21,950 nt of DNA, from IMG/VR virus record IMGVR_UViG_3300019487_000105, positions 1 through 21,950 of that record; one strand, written 5' to 3'. Positions 15,007 to 21,950 of this stretch are shown here, piece after piece. The notes beneath the pieces were generated by a model. It worked only from the letters and a program-made list of their open reading frames with translations, had not been told where the DNA came from and searched no databases. How positions within the stretch are numbered: position 1 is the first letter of the stretch; every line of letters starts with the position of its first letter. The position numbers and the translations under genes were made by a program. The stretch comes from a virus.

Positions 15007-16029
15007 ATGCCTGTCGCAGCCCTGCCCGGCAACGTTCGTTTCCGGGCGTTTCAGTTGGGGCTCCAAACGACATTCGGGACCCCGGTCGCGGCCACCCGGC
15101 GGATGCCGTGGCGCTTCAACCCGACCGTGGACCCGCACTGGACCGATCCGGACGTGGATACCGGGACGCTCGATCCCGCGATCTCCCCATACCGAACGGC
15201 GCTCGACGTTACCGGACAAAGCACCGGGCCTCTCGCGGCCAACGATGCACAGGCCCTGTGGTCGGCGCTCCTCAAGAGCGAAACACCGACCGGCACCACT
15301 GCCAAGACCTGGGATTGGGATCCTGCCGCGACCTCCGCGGACGCCTACGAACTCTTGACCGCCGAATGGGGCGACGAAGTGGCGGGCGACCAGTGGCGGT
15401 ACCAGGACGGTATCGTGGACCAGCTCCAGCTCCAGTTCCCGCAGGACCTCGGTCCGATCATGCACACCGCCGACTGGCGGTTCGCGACGACGACCTACCC
15501 GCAGGCACGCACCGCGGGCCTGTCCGTCGATACCAACCCGACGTGGCTGTACGCGGCTGACACGACGCTCTCCATCAACGACACAGCCGGGTCGATCGGC
15601 ATCACGCCGCTGACCAACACCATGCACGACGCGTCCATCAACATCCAGGCCAACAACGACGTGAAGCGCTTCGCCAACGGTTCCAACACGAACTTCGCGG
15701 TCGCCGGTTACGGCCGTGGGCCTCGGACGATGGAGACCACGTTCACATTCGCGAAGTCGACGGCCGCGCTGTCCGAGTTCGCCAAGTGGCTGAATGCCAA
15801 CGCACAGGAGCGGTTCGTGCAGCTCGACACGACCACACGCGTCCTCATCACGGGGTCTACCTTCTACAGCCAACGCATCCGCTTCGCGGGGTACTGGTTC
15901 ACCAGATCGGAGCAGTCGGTCGGGAGCAACACCGCCGGGCAGCTCGTCTGTCGCCACATCCATGACCCGGCCCTCGTGACGCCCATCGGGGTCCGGCTGA
16001 TCAATACCATGAGCAACCTGCTCAGCTGA
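15007..16029 (+). CDS. Major tail (tube) protein
   Basis: The 340-aa product starts MPVAALPGNVRFRAFQLGLQ and then TTFGTPVAATRRMPWRF, an opening common in tail tube proteins of long-tailed phages. The rest is beta-rich and ordered without cysteine-rich motifs, with IDQLQLQ-like strands (VDQLQLQFPQDLG), DASINIQANNDVKRF and a C-terminal RIRFAGYWFTRSEQSVGSN. The tube protein stacks as hexamer rings around the tape measure. Support is its position before the chaperone and tape measure genes and the very strong ribosome site. At 340 residues it is longer than lambda gpV (246 aa), which leaves room for an extra decoration domain. Confidence 0.8.
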   Translation: MPVAALPGNVRFRAFQLGLQTTFGTPVAATRRMPWRFNPTVDPHWTDPDVDTGTLDPAISPYRTALDVTGQSTGPLAANDAQALWSALLKSETPTGTTAKTWDWDPAATSADAYELLTAEWGDEVAGDQWRYQDGIVDQLQLQFPQDLGPIMHTADWRFATTTYPQARTAGLSVDTNPTWLYAADTTLSINDTAGSIGITPLTNTMHDASINIQANNDVKRFANGSNTNFAVAGYGRGPRTMETTFTFAKSTAALSEFAKWLNANAQERFVQLDTTTRVLITGSTFYSQRIRFAGYWFTRSEQSVGSNTAGQLVCRHIHDPALVTPIGVRLINTMSNLLS

Positions 16030-16053
16030 TGGCAGGAGAAAGGACGAAAGGGG

Positions 16054-16566
16054 ATGGAGCGACCCCTGGAACGTGTCGATGTCGGACCCTGCAGATGTCC
16101 CGGCGAACCGCATGAGCGTGACTGGGTGGACCTCATCCCGGAGGCCACCATCCCCATCGGGACGGCGGTGTACGCGGCGGTCCGGGAGGCCGGGTCCGAT
16201 GTCATCCTCATGCAGGGGCACCTTGCCCGCATCTATGTGTCCCTGGGCATCCGCGCGTGGAGCTTCGTGGACGAGGCCGGGGAGCCGCTACCCATCGAGT
16301 CGGGGCGCTCGTCCTGGGGCGATACGGTGGAGCGGCTCCTGCCATGGGGCAATGGCGGCATGCAGGTCGCCGATGCGGCGGACAGGCTCTATTCGGACGC
16401 CATCCTGCGCCCATTGATGAGCCCGTCGTCGACGCGATCGCCGGGTGGACGGACGGACGGGCGGACATCAGCCACCCGGCCTACTGGGCCGAGGCGCCAG
16501 AAGCGCTCCGGGCCATCCTTGCCGGGCGATTCGGCTGGGATGCCGTCCGCGGTCCCGGAGAGTTGA
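16054..16566 (+). CDS. Tail assembly chaperone, short form (lambda gpG-like)
   Basis: This lies between the tail tube and tape measure genes, the fixed place of the tail chaperone, which coats the tape measure before the tube is built. Residues 1-122 form a folded domain: VGPCRCPGEPHERDWVDLIP (residues 10-29), then a helical region ending DAADRLYSDAILRPL. The last 48 residues (SPSSTRSPGGRTDGRTSATR, then GPRRQKRSGPSLPGDSAG) are Ser/Pro/Arg-rich, as in other G-type tails, and share DNA with the -1 frame described next. ATG 16054 follows a purine-rich leader (AGGAGAAAGGACGAAAGGGG). The CRCPGxPH group could bind a metal. Confidence 0.75.
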   Translation: MERPLERVDVGPCRCPGEPHERDWVDLIPEATIPIGTAVYAAVREAGSDVILMQGHLARIYVSLGIRAWSFVDEAGEPLPIESGRSSWGDTVERLLPWGNGGMQVADAADRLYSDAILRPLMSPSSTRSPGGRTDGRTSATRPTGPRRQKRSGPSLPGDSAGMPSAVPES

Positions 16567-16721
16567 ATTGGAGAGAAGCCCTGTTGAGCCTACAACTGCT
16601 GGCCGAAGAACGTGTCGGAAGTCCGGCGCGGAGGGCTACCCTGGAAGCGAAAGCCGCTGAGGACAGAGCGGCCGATGCCGCTGTGGCCGCGTTGAGAGGG
16701 ACGCCACCGGATGCTGGGTGA
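16054..16721 (+). CDS. Tail assembly chaperone, long form by -1 frameshift (gpGT-like)
   Basis: The coding signal moves by -1 at about 16405-16425. Downstream the -1 frame reads DEPVVDAIAGWTDGRADISH, then PAYWAEAPEALRAILAGRFG and ELNWREALLSLQLLAEERV, with mainly G or C in third positions, to the stop at 16719-16721. That frame has no ATG or GTG where its real-looking sequence begins, so it is most likely made as an extension of the short form, as lambda gpGT is. The extra T-like domain would recruit the tube protein to the tape measure. The fused product would be about 221 aa. I find no perfect X-XXY-YYZ slippery heptamer. The nearest is C-CCA-TTG around 16410. The stop overlaps the tape measure start by 11 bases. 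Confidence 0.7.
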
Positions 16722-18816
16722 GACTGCCCGGCTGGTCACGCAGCTGGATCTCAAGGACGGGCTCACCGGCGGGCTGAACCGCGCGTCACAGGCTGTCCGC
16801 GGCTTTAGCAATGCCTCCAACCAGAACCTCGCGCGGATGAATCAGGGCGTGGGGAAGGTCGCGGCCGGCATCGGGCGCATCGCCACGGTCGCGGCCGCGA
16901 CCACGCTTGGTGCCGGTGTCGCCATCACGAAATGGACCGCGGATTTCGGGGATCGCCTCAACATCATCAACACCATCGCCCAGACGACCCCAGACAAGCT
17001 CGCCGCCATCGGGGAGGGCATCAAGGACCTGTCAGCGGATACGGGCGCCGACCTGTCGGACCTGACCGACGGCTACTACGACTTGCTGTCGGCCGGGGTC
17101 AAGGTCAAGGACGCGCAGGATAGCCTGACTCTGGCGTACAAGCTCTCCCGCGGAGCGCTGTCCACCACTGCGGAGGCTGTGGATTTCCTTACCACGGCGC
17201 AGAACGCATACGGGCTCAGCAGCCAGCAGACGGCTAAGGCAGCTGACATGATCGCACAGGCCGTGGCGGACGGCAAGGTGAAACTGAGCGAGATAGCAGC
17301 CACATTCGCGGACGTGGCCCCCGTGGCTGCCCAGTACGGCATCGGCATCGATGAGATCGCGGCTTCATACGGCTCCCTAACGGCCAAGGGCAACACGGCT
17401 GGAGCGACCGTCACACAGATGAACCGGGCCATCATCGAGTTGGCCAAGCCATCCGGTCCGCTGGCGCTACTAGAAAAGTCCACCGGCAAGAGCTATATAG
17501 CGCTGGCCGGCAAGGAGGGGCTCGTCAACGCGCTAGCTGAGATGGGGCGTGATGCGCGCAAGGCTGGTATCGACATCGCCCAGCTCTATGGGCGGCAGGA
17601 GGCGCTGAAGTTTGCCCTCCAGCTGACCGGCCAGAATGCTAGAAAGTTCCGCGAGGAGCTGGAACGCATCCGCGATAGCGGCGGTGCTGTCAGCCGGCAG
17701 TACGATGAGCGCCAGAAGGGGCTTGCCTACCAATTCCAGCGGCTAGCGGCCAACATCAAGGTAGCCGGTATCGCGGTCGGGGAAGGGTTCGCTCCCGCGT
17801 TGGGGAGGATCGCGGACAAGCTCTCTGCGTTCCTCAAAGAGAACCGCAAGGAGTTGGTGGACTTCGGCAAGAGCATCGGCCAGGCCCTGGATGGGATCGA
17901 CTGGGGCGCGGTCAAAACCGGGGCACAGACACTCCTAGACATCCTCAGGGGCGGCTATGAGATCGTGCGCCTGATACCACCACAGATCGATGCCGTGGTC
18001 CTCGGTTTCATCGGGCTCAACAAGCTTTCGGGTGGCCTACTCGGTGGTGGGTTGCGGGACATCTTCGGTGGCCTGGTCGGTGGCATCACCGGTGCTATCG
18101 GGCGTGGTGTCGCCGGGAAACTCCCTGGACTCGGCAGCTTCATCGCCCAGCCGGTGTACGTGGTGAACTGGCCGGTCGGCGGGCTGGGCGGTGGCGCCGC
18201 GGGGGCTGTGGCGCCGTCCGGAGTGGGCCGCGTGATGGGCGCTGTCCGAGTCCTGGGCGCGGTCAGCATCGCAGGGGCCAGCATCGCTGCGCTCGGGGAA
18301 GCGTTCGGGCAGTTCCAGCAGCAGATCGGCCAGAGCCAGGCACGACTCCAGGCGCAGGCGAACGCTGCGGCGAACCAACCCGCGGTGGATGCGCTCCGGA
18401 ACATCCAGCGGTACACGGCACACCTGTCCGGACTACAGGGGCTTGACCGCATCCTCGCGGACACGTTCGGCGGCCAGCAGGAGGCGGAAGCGCTGGCCAA
18501 CCTCTCTCGCGCGCTGGTGTCCAACGGGACCCTGACGACGGACCAGCTACGGCAGGCCATCGAAGCCGCGAAACGGGCACAGGTGGAGGCGAACGCGCGC
18601 GGTTCGACGAAGGTGTCGCAGTCCATCGGCCAGGACATCGCGATCCTTCAGGCCAGATTGACTTCTCAGCTTTCCGGAGTGAACGCCGAATTGGACCGTA
18701 TCCGTGGCAAGGACACGAGCGTCACCGTTCACACCACGGTCAATACCAGCGTTTCTACACGAGATGTCGATACCCGAACACAGATGACCCGGCGCTACGG
18801 GATGCAGGCCATCTGA
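16711..18816 (+). CDS. Tape measure protein
   Basis: The 701-aa protein is largely helical and Ala/Gly-rich. The N-terminal region (1-45) is amphipathic, then VAAATTLGAGVAITKW (59-74) is hydrophobic. A TP901-type core follows (about 80-330: INTIAQTTPDKLAAIGEGIK, DLLSAGVKVKDAQDSLTLAY, then SYGSLTAKGNTAGATVTQMN), the usual hallmark of tape measures. Residues about 430-550 hold two Gly-rich hydrophobic stretches that may enter the host membrane at DNA ejection. The C-terminal part is a coiled-coil-like helix. By the usual rule of about 0.15 nm per residue the tail would be close to 105 nm long. ATG 16711 overlaps the chaperone stop by 11 bases. Confidence 0.92.
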   Translation: MLGETARLVTQLDLKDGLTGGLNRASQAVRGFSNASNQNLARMNQGVGKVAAGIGRIATVAAATTLGAGVAITKWTADFGDRLNIINTIAQTTPDKLAAIGEGIKDLSADTGADLSDLTDGYYDLLSAGVKVKDAQDSLTLAYKLSRGALSTTAEAVDFLTTAQNAYGLSSQQTAKAADMIAQAVADGKVKLSEIAATFADVAPVAAQYGIGIDEIAASYGSLTAKGNTAGATVTQMNRAIIELAKPSGPLALLEKSTGKSYIALAGKEGLVNALAEMGRDARKAGIDIAQLYGRQEALKFALQLTGQNARKFREELERIRDSGGAVSRQYDERQKGLAYQFQRLAANIKVAGIAVGEGFAPALGRIADKLSAFLKENRKELVDFGKSIGQALDGIDWGAVKTGAQTLLDILRGGYEIVRLIPPQIDAVVLGFIGLNKLSGGLLGGGLRDIFGGLVGGITGAIGRGVAGKLPGLGSFIAQPVYVVNWPVGGLGGGAAGAVAPSGVGRVMGAVRVLGAVSIAGASIAALGEAFGQFQQQIGQSQARLQAQANAAANQPAVDALRNIQRYTAHLSGLQGLDRILADTFGGQQEAEALANLSRALVSNGTLTTDQLRQAIEAAKRAQVEANARGSTKVSQSIGQDIAILQARLTSQLSGVNAELDRIRGKDTSVTVHTTVNTSVSTRDVDTRTQMTRRYGMQAI

Positions 18817-18817
18817 C

Positions 18818-20764
18818 GTGGCGCTGTTCTTCTATTACGGCTCCGGGGACCTCGGCGATAAGGCCATCCGGCTCGGTTCTGGGTTCCGGCTGGAGGAGTC
18901 CGCAGAGGCCGGGACCTATGGCATGTCCGAGGTCCTGGTCGATGACCCTTCCGGTGCCCTGGACCTGGTGGGGCTGCGCAACTTCCACGTAGCGGAGACG
19001 GCGTGTTCGTGGCCGCGGTTGTTCACCGGATACTTCGCGGAGCGCAACCTGTCACGGGCTGACTCACTACTCATCGGTGTGGCCCGGCGGTGGGATTGCA
19101 GCGTCACGGATATCAACACCGCGCTGTCCTTCGAGATCATCCGGGGGAGCGCGGCAAACCGGCCCGCTGAGACCGACATCGCACGGCTGACTTGGTGGTT
19201 GGGGTCCGGCTACACCGGCCCGATCGGCGGCGCCACCACATTCATCGACTCTACGGGGCCGAAGGACCTGGATGCCTCGGACTATCGAGGACGGACCGGT
19301 TACGACATCCTCAACGACTGCGCGCAGATGTCAGGGAAGAATTACTTCGTGGCGTACAACGATGCGACCGGTGCCATCGATGTCCATTACTACGCGCCGG
19401 CCTTTGCCATCAACGACTGCAGCCTGCGCATCAGCAACGTGCTCGCGGATGTCGACGAGTCCACCGTGTTCGCGCCCAACAAGGACGCGACGCTGATGCA
19501 GGACCCCTCAAGCCGTTGGAGCGGCGTCTATCTGTCGTACGGCTCCGGTGGGTCGGCGTCCTACCAGACAGATGCCACGGTGTTGGCCGATATCGGCCAC
19601 AAACGCGAGACATCCATCGTCGACCCCACCGTCACCAGCGAGACGAAGGCAGCCGCGAAGGCCAACAGGTTCCTGGCGCAGTCGAACACCGAACTGAAAC
19701 GGATAAGCGTCGTGCTGCACAAGGTCCCGCCGAGCCAGGTCAACCTGATCCGCGCTGGGCAACGTATCCAGGTCAAGTTCTCGCACCTGCCGGGTTTCAC
19801 GAGTTACACCTACATCCGTATCGCGCGGAGGACCGTCCAGCAAGACGGGGACGACCAGCTGCACTACATGCTCACATTGGAGCTGGCTGACACGAAGCTG
19901 CGGCCCGGTCGGCGCATCAACGACCCACCCGGCGGTTCCGACGAGGGGCAGCCTCCCGAGACGGACGCCTGCACCCGGTCTGCCGCGACCATCGGAGCAA
20001 AAAGCAACGCCAAGGACGCTCTCGGGGTGTTCACGTTCGCCATCGGGGGGACCACCCTCCAATCGGCGGTCACCGAGAACACGGCATACACGATCAGCGG
20101 CTGCCTCATCGGCTGCGGGATGTACGGACCACGGACCACGACCGAAGAAGCGTGGTGGCCGCTGACGGTGAGTGAGTTGACGAACGCCGATGTCGGTCTG
20201 CTGGTCCATGTCGGGGTCGCGGGGAGCCGTCAGGGTCAGGCGGATGGGGGTTCGCTGGTGGTCGGCATCGGGGAGGGCACCCCGACCGCGGTAGGCCAGT
20301 ACGTGGCCGTGGGTTCGGTGCCGGCGGCGACCGGTGGGGATGTCCTGGTCCCGCGCTCGCTCATCGGGTCGAACACGTACCTGGTGCTTGCTCCCGGCTG
20401 GAAGGCATCGGCCGGTTTCTACCGTTGCGCTGAGTTCCTGTCCGACCCTTGCTCGGGGCCGGTGGCGGGTGGGGAGGGTGGCTCGGGGGCCTGCGCTGTC
20501 CCGTCGGTCACCGCAGACTGGGTGAAACTGTGCAAGTCGGGCTGGACACAATGGGTGGCCGGCATCGGGAGCGTGAACGGCTCCAACCGGACGTTCACGC
20601 TCATCGACTGGAACGGGCACAGCGTACCGAAGGCGCGCGTGGATGCCGTCATCCTCTCGGCCAACGATGGCTACGTCTACAGCGCGTCCGCGAAGACGGT
20701 CACGCTGAACATCGCCCCGCCGTCCGGCTCCAAGGTCGGGTTCCGCTACCCGGTGCAGCAGTGA
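18818..20764 (+). CDS. Tail-tip / minor tail protein, 648 aa
   Basis: It directly follows the tape measure gene (one base between stop and GTG), the place of distal tail and tail-associated proteins. Residues 1-375 match the pattern of siphophage minor tail proteins of the VLVDDPSGALDLVGLRNFHV type: GYFAERNLSRADSLLIGVAR, DYRGRTGYDILNDCAQMSGK, LRISNVLADVDESTVF and a final RIARRTVQQDGDDQLHYMLTL. Residues about 390-585 are a Cys- and Gly-rich beta region. Residues about 585-648 (GIGSVNGSNRTFTLIDWNG, then TVTLNIAPPSGSKVGFRYP) form a repeat-type beta module often found in tail tip proteins. It probably builds the adsorption hub. No peptidase motif was seen. No clear ribosome site precedes the GTG. 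Confidence 0.82.
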   Translation: MALFFYYGSGDLGDKAIRLGSGFRLEESAEAGTYGMSEVLVDDPSGALDLVGLRNFHVAETACSWPRLFTGYFAERNLSRADSLLIGVARRWDCSVTDINTALSFEIIRGSAANRPAETDIARLTWWLGSGYTGPIGGATTFIDSTGPKDLDASDYRGRTGYDILNDCAQMSGKNYFVAYNDATGAIDVHYYAPAFAINDCSLRISNVLADVDESTVFAPNKDATLMQDPSSRWSGVYLSYGSGGSASYQTDATVLADIGHKRETSIVDPTVTSETKAAAKANRFLAQSNTELKRISVVLHKVPPSQVNLIRAGQRIQVKFSHLPGFTSYTYIRIARRTVQQDGDDQLHYMLTLELADTKLRPGRRINDPPGGSDEGQPPETDACTRSAATIGAKSNAKDALGVFTFAIGGTTLQSAVTENTAYTISGCLIGCGMYGPRTTTEEAWWPLTVSELTNADVGLLVHVGVAGSRQGQADGGSLVVGIGEGTPTAVGQYVAVGSVPAATGGDVLVPRSLIGSNTYLVLAPGWKASAGFYRCAEFLSDPCSGPVAGGEGGSGACAVPSVTADWVKLCKSGWTQWVAGIGSVNGSNRTFTLIDWNGHSVPKARVDAVILSANDGYVYSASAKTVTLNIAPPSGSKVGFRYPVQQ

Positions 20765-20774
20765 GTCCGGCGCG

Positions 20775-21950
20775 ATGAGCTGGTGGGTCAACCTGCTGAC
20801 ACAGGTCAGGAACAAGTTGCCCGTCAGCTCCGGCGGGACCGGGCACGACCAGGGCACGACGTGGGTCCTCAAGTCCTGCCAGAACATGACCGGCTCGTCC
20901 CTGGCGCTGGGGACCCTGGTCGAGATGCTCAACAGCTACGACGACACGCGGGTCAGGCCGGTCGTAGCGGCCGACGCGACCAACGTGGTCGGGGTCGTGG
21001 TCGGGTACTTCGCCGACTCCGACGGGACCACGTTGGTGCGGGCCGCGGCACCGAACGGGGGATACGCCGCGGTCTGTGTCGTGGGCTCGGTGGACGTGCG
21101 CATCGGGCAGGCCGTGACACGAGGACAATACGCCTACAGTCACGCCACGAGCGGGACGGCCAAGTCCACCGCCGCGCTGGGCGTCGGAGCCTTCGGCGTC
21201 TTCGAATCCTCCGCGTCCTCCGGGCTCGCACGGGTGCGCATCCCCGGCAGTACCGCGGCCTACGGCGCTCCATCGTTCGGCGACATCGTGTCCAAACCGA
21301 CCGCGGACCAGAGCATCACGGCGCAGTCGGCCACGGTCACCCCGCTGTACCTGGTCGGTGCAGCGAGCCAGAGCGACAACATGTTCGAGGTCCGGGACTC
21401 CGGTGGGGCTGTCCTGGCCTTCATCTTCATCGGCACCACGGCCGACCAGATCGAGGTACGACACCTCAGCGGCTCGGCGCCCGCGGCCCAGTTGCGGGCG
21501 GGCGCGTTCGGGGCCGCTCAGAGCGGCTCGCATGGGGTCATCGTCACGAAGTCGCGCGGGACCAGCATCGGCACACATGCCATCGTGAGCGACGGGGACA
21601 CCATCGGCATGGTGGACTATCGTGGCTCCGACGGGAGCACTTACGTGGGAGCCGCTCGGGTCCTGGCGCAGGTGGACGGCACACCCGGCTCCTCTGACAT
21701 GCCGGGGAGGCTCCTGCTGTCCACCACGCCGGATGGGAGCAGTGCGTCCATAGAGCGGGTGCGCATCGACAGCCGGGGCGTCGCCCGGTTCCTCTACGGT
21801 CTGGAGCTGACCGGCGTCATCTCGCCGAGCCAGATCACCAGTAACCAGAACGACTACAACCCGACCGATGGAGCCACGACGCTCTGGTGGCGCCTGACCA
21901 GTGACGCTTCCCGCACCATCACGGGGATCGTGGCCGGCAATCAGGGCGTC
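20775..21950 (+). CDS. Tail fibre or receptor-binding protein, N-terminal 392 residues
   Basis: From ATG 20775 the frame stays open through all 392 codons to the window edge, so the C-terminus is missing. Residues 1-155 include VGSVDVRIGQAVTRGQYAYS and ALGVGAFGVFESSASSGLAR, which look like a DUF2190-like beta module. Residues about 180-340 are fibre-like beta repeats (GTTADQIEVRHLSGSAPAAQ, then IGMVDYRGSDGSTYVGAARV and GRLLLSTTPDGSSASIERVR). The last part (SPSQITSNQNDYNPTDGATT, then LWWRLTSDASRTITGIVAG) is a module seen in phage fibre and appendage proteins. It would sit on the tail tip and contact the host surface. No ribosome site is obvious; an 10-bp gap follows the tail-tip gene. Confidence 0.8.
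   Translation, partial: MSWWVNLLTQVRNKLPVSSGGTGHDQGTTWVLKSCQNMTGSSLALGTLVEMLNSYDDTRVRPVVAADATNVVGVVVGYFADSDGTTLVRAAAPNGGYAAVCVVGSVDVRIGQAVTRGQYAYSHATSGTAKSTAALGVGAFGVFESSASSGLARVRIPGSTAAYGAPSFGDIVSKPTADQSITAQSATVTPLYLVGAASQSDNMFEVRDSGGAVLAFIFIGTTADQIEVRHLSGSAPAAQLRAGAFGAAQSGSHGVIVTKSRGTSIGTHAIVSDGDTIGMVDYRGSDGSTYVGAARVLAQVDGTPGSSDMPGRLLLSTTPDGSSASIERVRIDSRGVARFLYGLELTGVISPSQITSNQNDYNPTDGATTLWWRLTSDASRTITGIVAGNQGV

Noticed and set aside
16029-16115. Short frame starting at the tail tube stop (TGATG)
   Set aside because: Its 28-codon product overlaps the chaperone start and has no features. The chaperone frame from 16054 has clear conserved-looking motifs.
14929-16221. Minus-strand open frame of 430 codons across the tail tube gene
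   Set aside because: It lies wholly opposite well-supported plus-strand genes, its product is Arg/Gly/Val-rich without a recognisable domain, and long antisense frames are expected in G+C-rich coding DNA.
19508-20932. Minus-strand open frame of 474 codons opposite the tail-tip gene
   Set aside because: Same reason: low-complexity Arg/Pro-rich product antisense to a gene with clear tail-protein features.
20783-21697. Plus-strand frame of 304 codons inside the tail fibre region
   Set aside because: Arg/Gly/His-rich shadow frame. The frame from 20775 is open to the window edge and has fibre-like modules.
1-21950. Integrase, attachment site, tRNA, CRISPR array or insertion sequence
   Set aside because: I looked for recombinase motifs, tRNA-like cloverleaves, regularly spaced repeats and terminal inverted repeats and saw none, so the lysogenic or lytic state cannot be judged from this window.

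Overview
This window is a high-G+C stretch (roughly two-thirds G+C by eye) from a double-stranded DNA tailed phage or prophage with siphovirus-type tail genes. It contains the DNA-packaging, head, neck and tail genes in the canonical order: small and large terminase, portal, prohead protease, HK97-fold major capsid protein, head-tail connector, gp10-like neck protein, tail terminator, tail tube protein, a frameshifted tail assembly chaperone, tape measure protein, tail-tip protein and the start of a tail fibre. There is no sheath or contractile baseplate gene, integrase, tRNA, CRISPR array or IS element. The base composition, the many GTG starts and the protein style fit a phage of a high-G+C bacterium such as an actinobacterium, but no gene here proves the host.

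Layout. Positions 1-874 hold a small leftward operon on the minus strand: a 111-aa protein, a 68-aa zinc-ribbon protein, a 79-aa protein and the first 10 codons of another gene, the last three chained by ATGA overlaps. Positions 875-1158 are the divergent control region, with a candidate leftward promoter and a hairpin-forming palindrome. From about 1159 to the right edge everything is on the plus strand and looks like one late operon. The packaging block (1159-3683) carries both terminase subunits and three tiny coupled genes: a Cys-rich protein, a 60-aa protein and a 58-aa membrane protein. The head block (3680-8738) holds a portal-MuF fusion, the protease and the capsid protein. The neck and tail block runs from 13053 to the end.

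The most unusual region is 8738-13056. Five translationally coupled genes sit between the major capsid gene and the head-tail connector: an FkbM-type methyltransferase, three GT-B-like glycosyltransferases and a 30-residue single-span membrane peptide. This interrupts the usual capsid-to-connector gene order. It suggests a virion (capsid or tail) glycosylation and sugar-methylation system co-expressed with the structural proteins and fed by host nucleotide sugars.

Expression logic. Most plus-strand genes are joined by 1- or 4-base stop/start overlaps (ATGA, GTGA, TGATG, TAGTG). The main breaks occur before products needed in many copies or early in assembly: protease, capsid, tail tube and tail chaperone. 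These have their own leaders, mostly purine-rich with good Shine-Dalgarno sequences. The chaperone gene has a clear switch of coding frame by -1, as in lambda G/GT.
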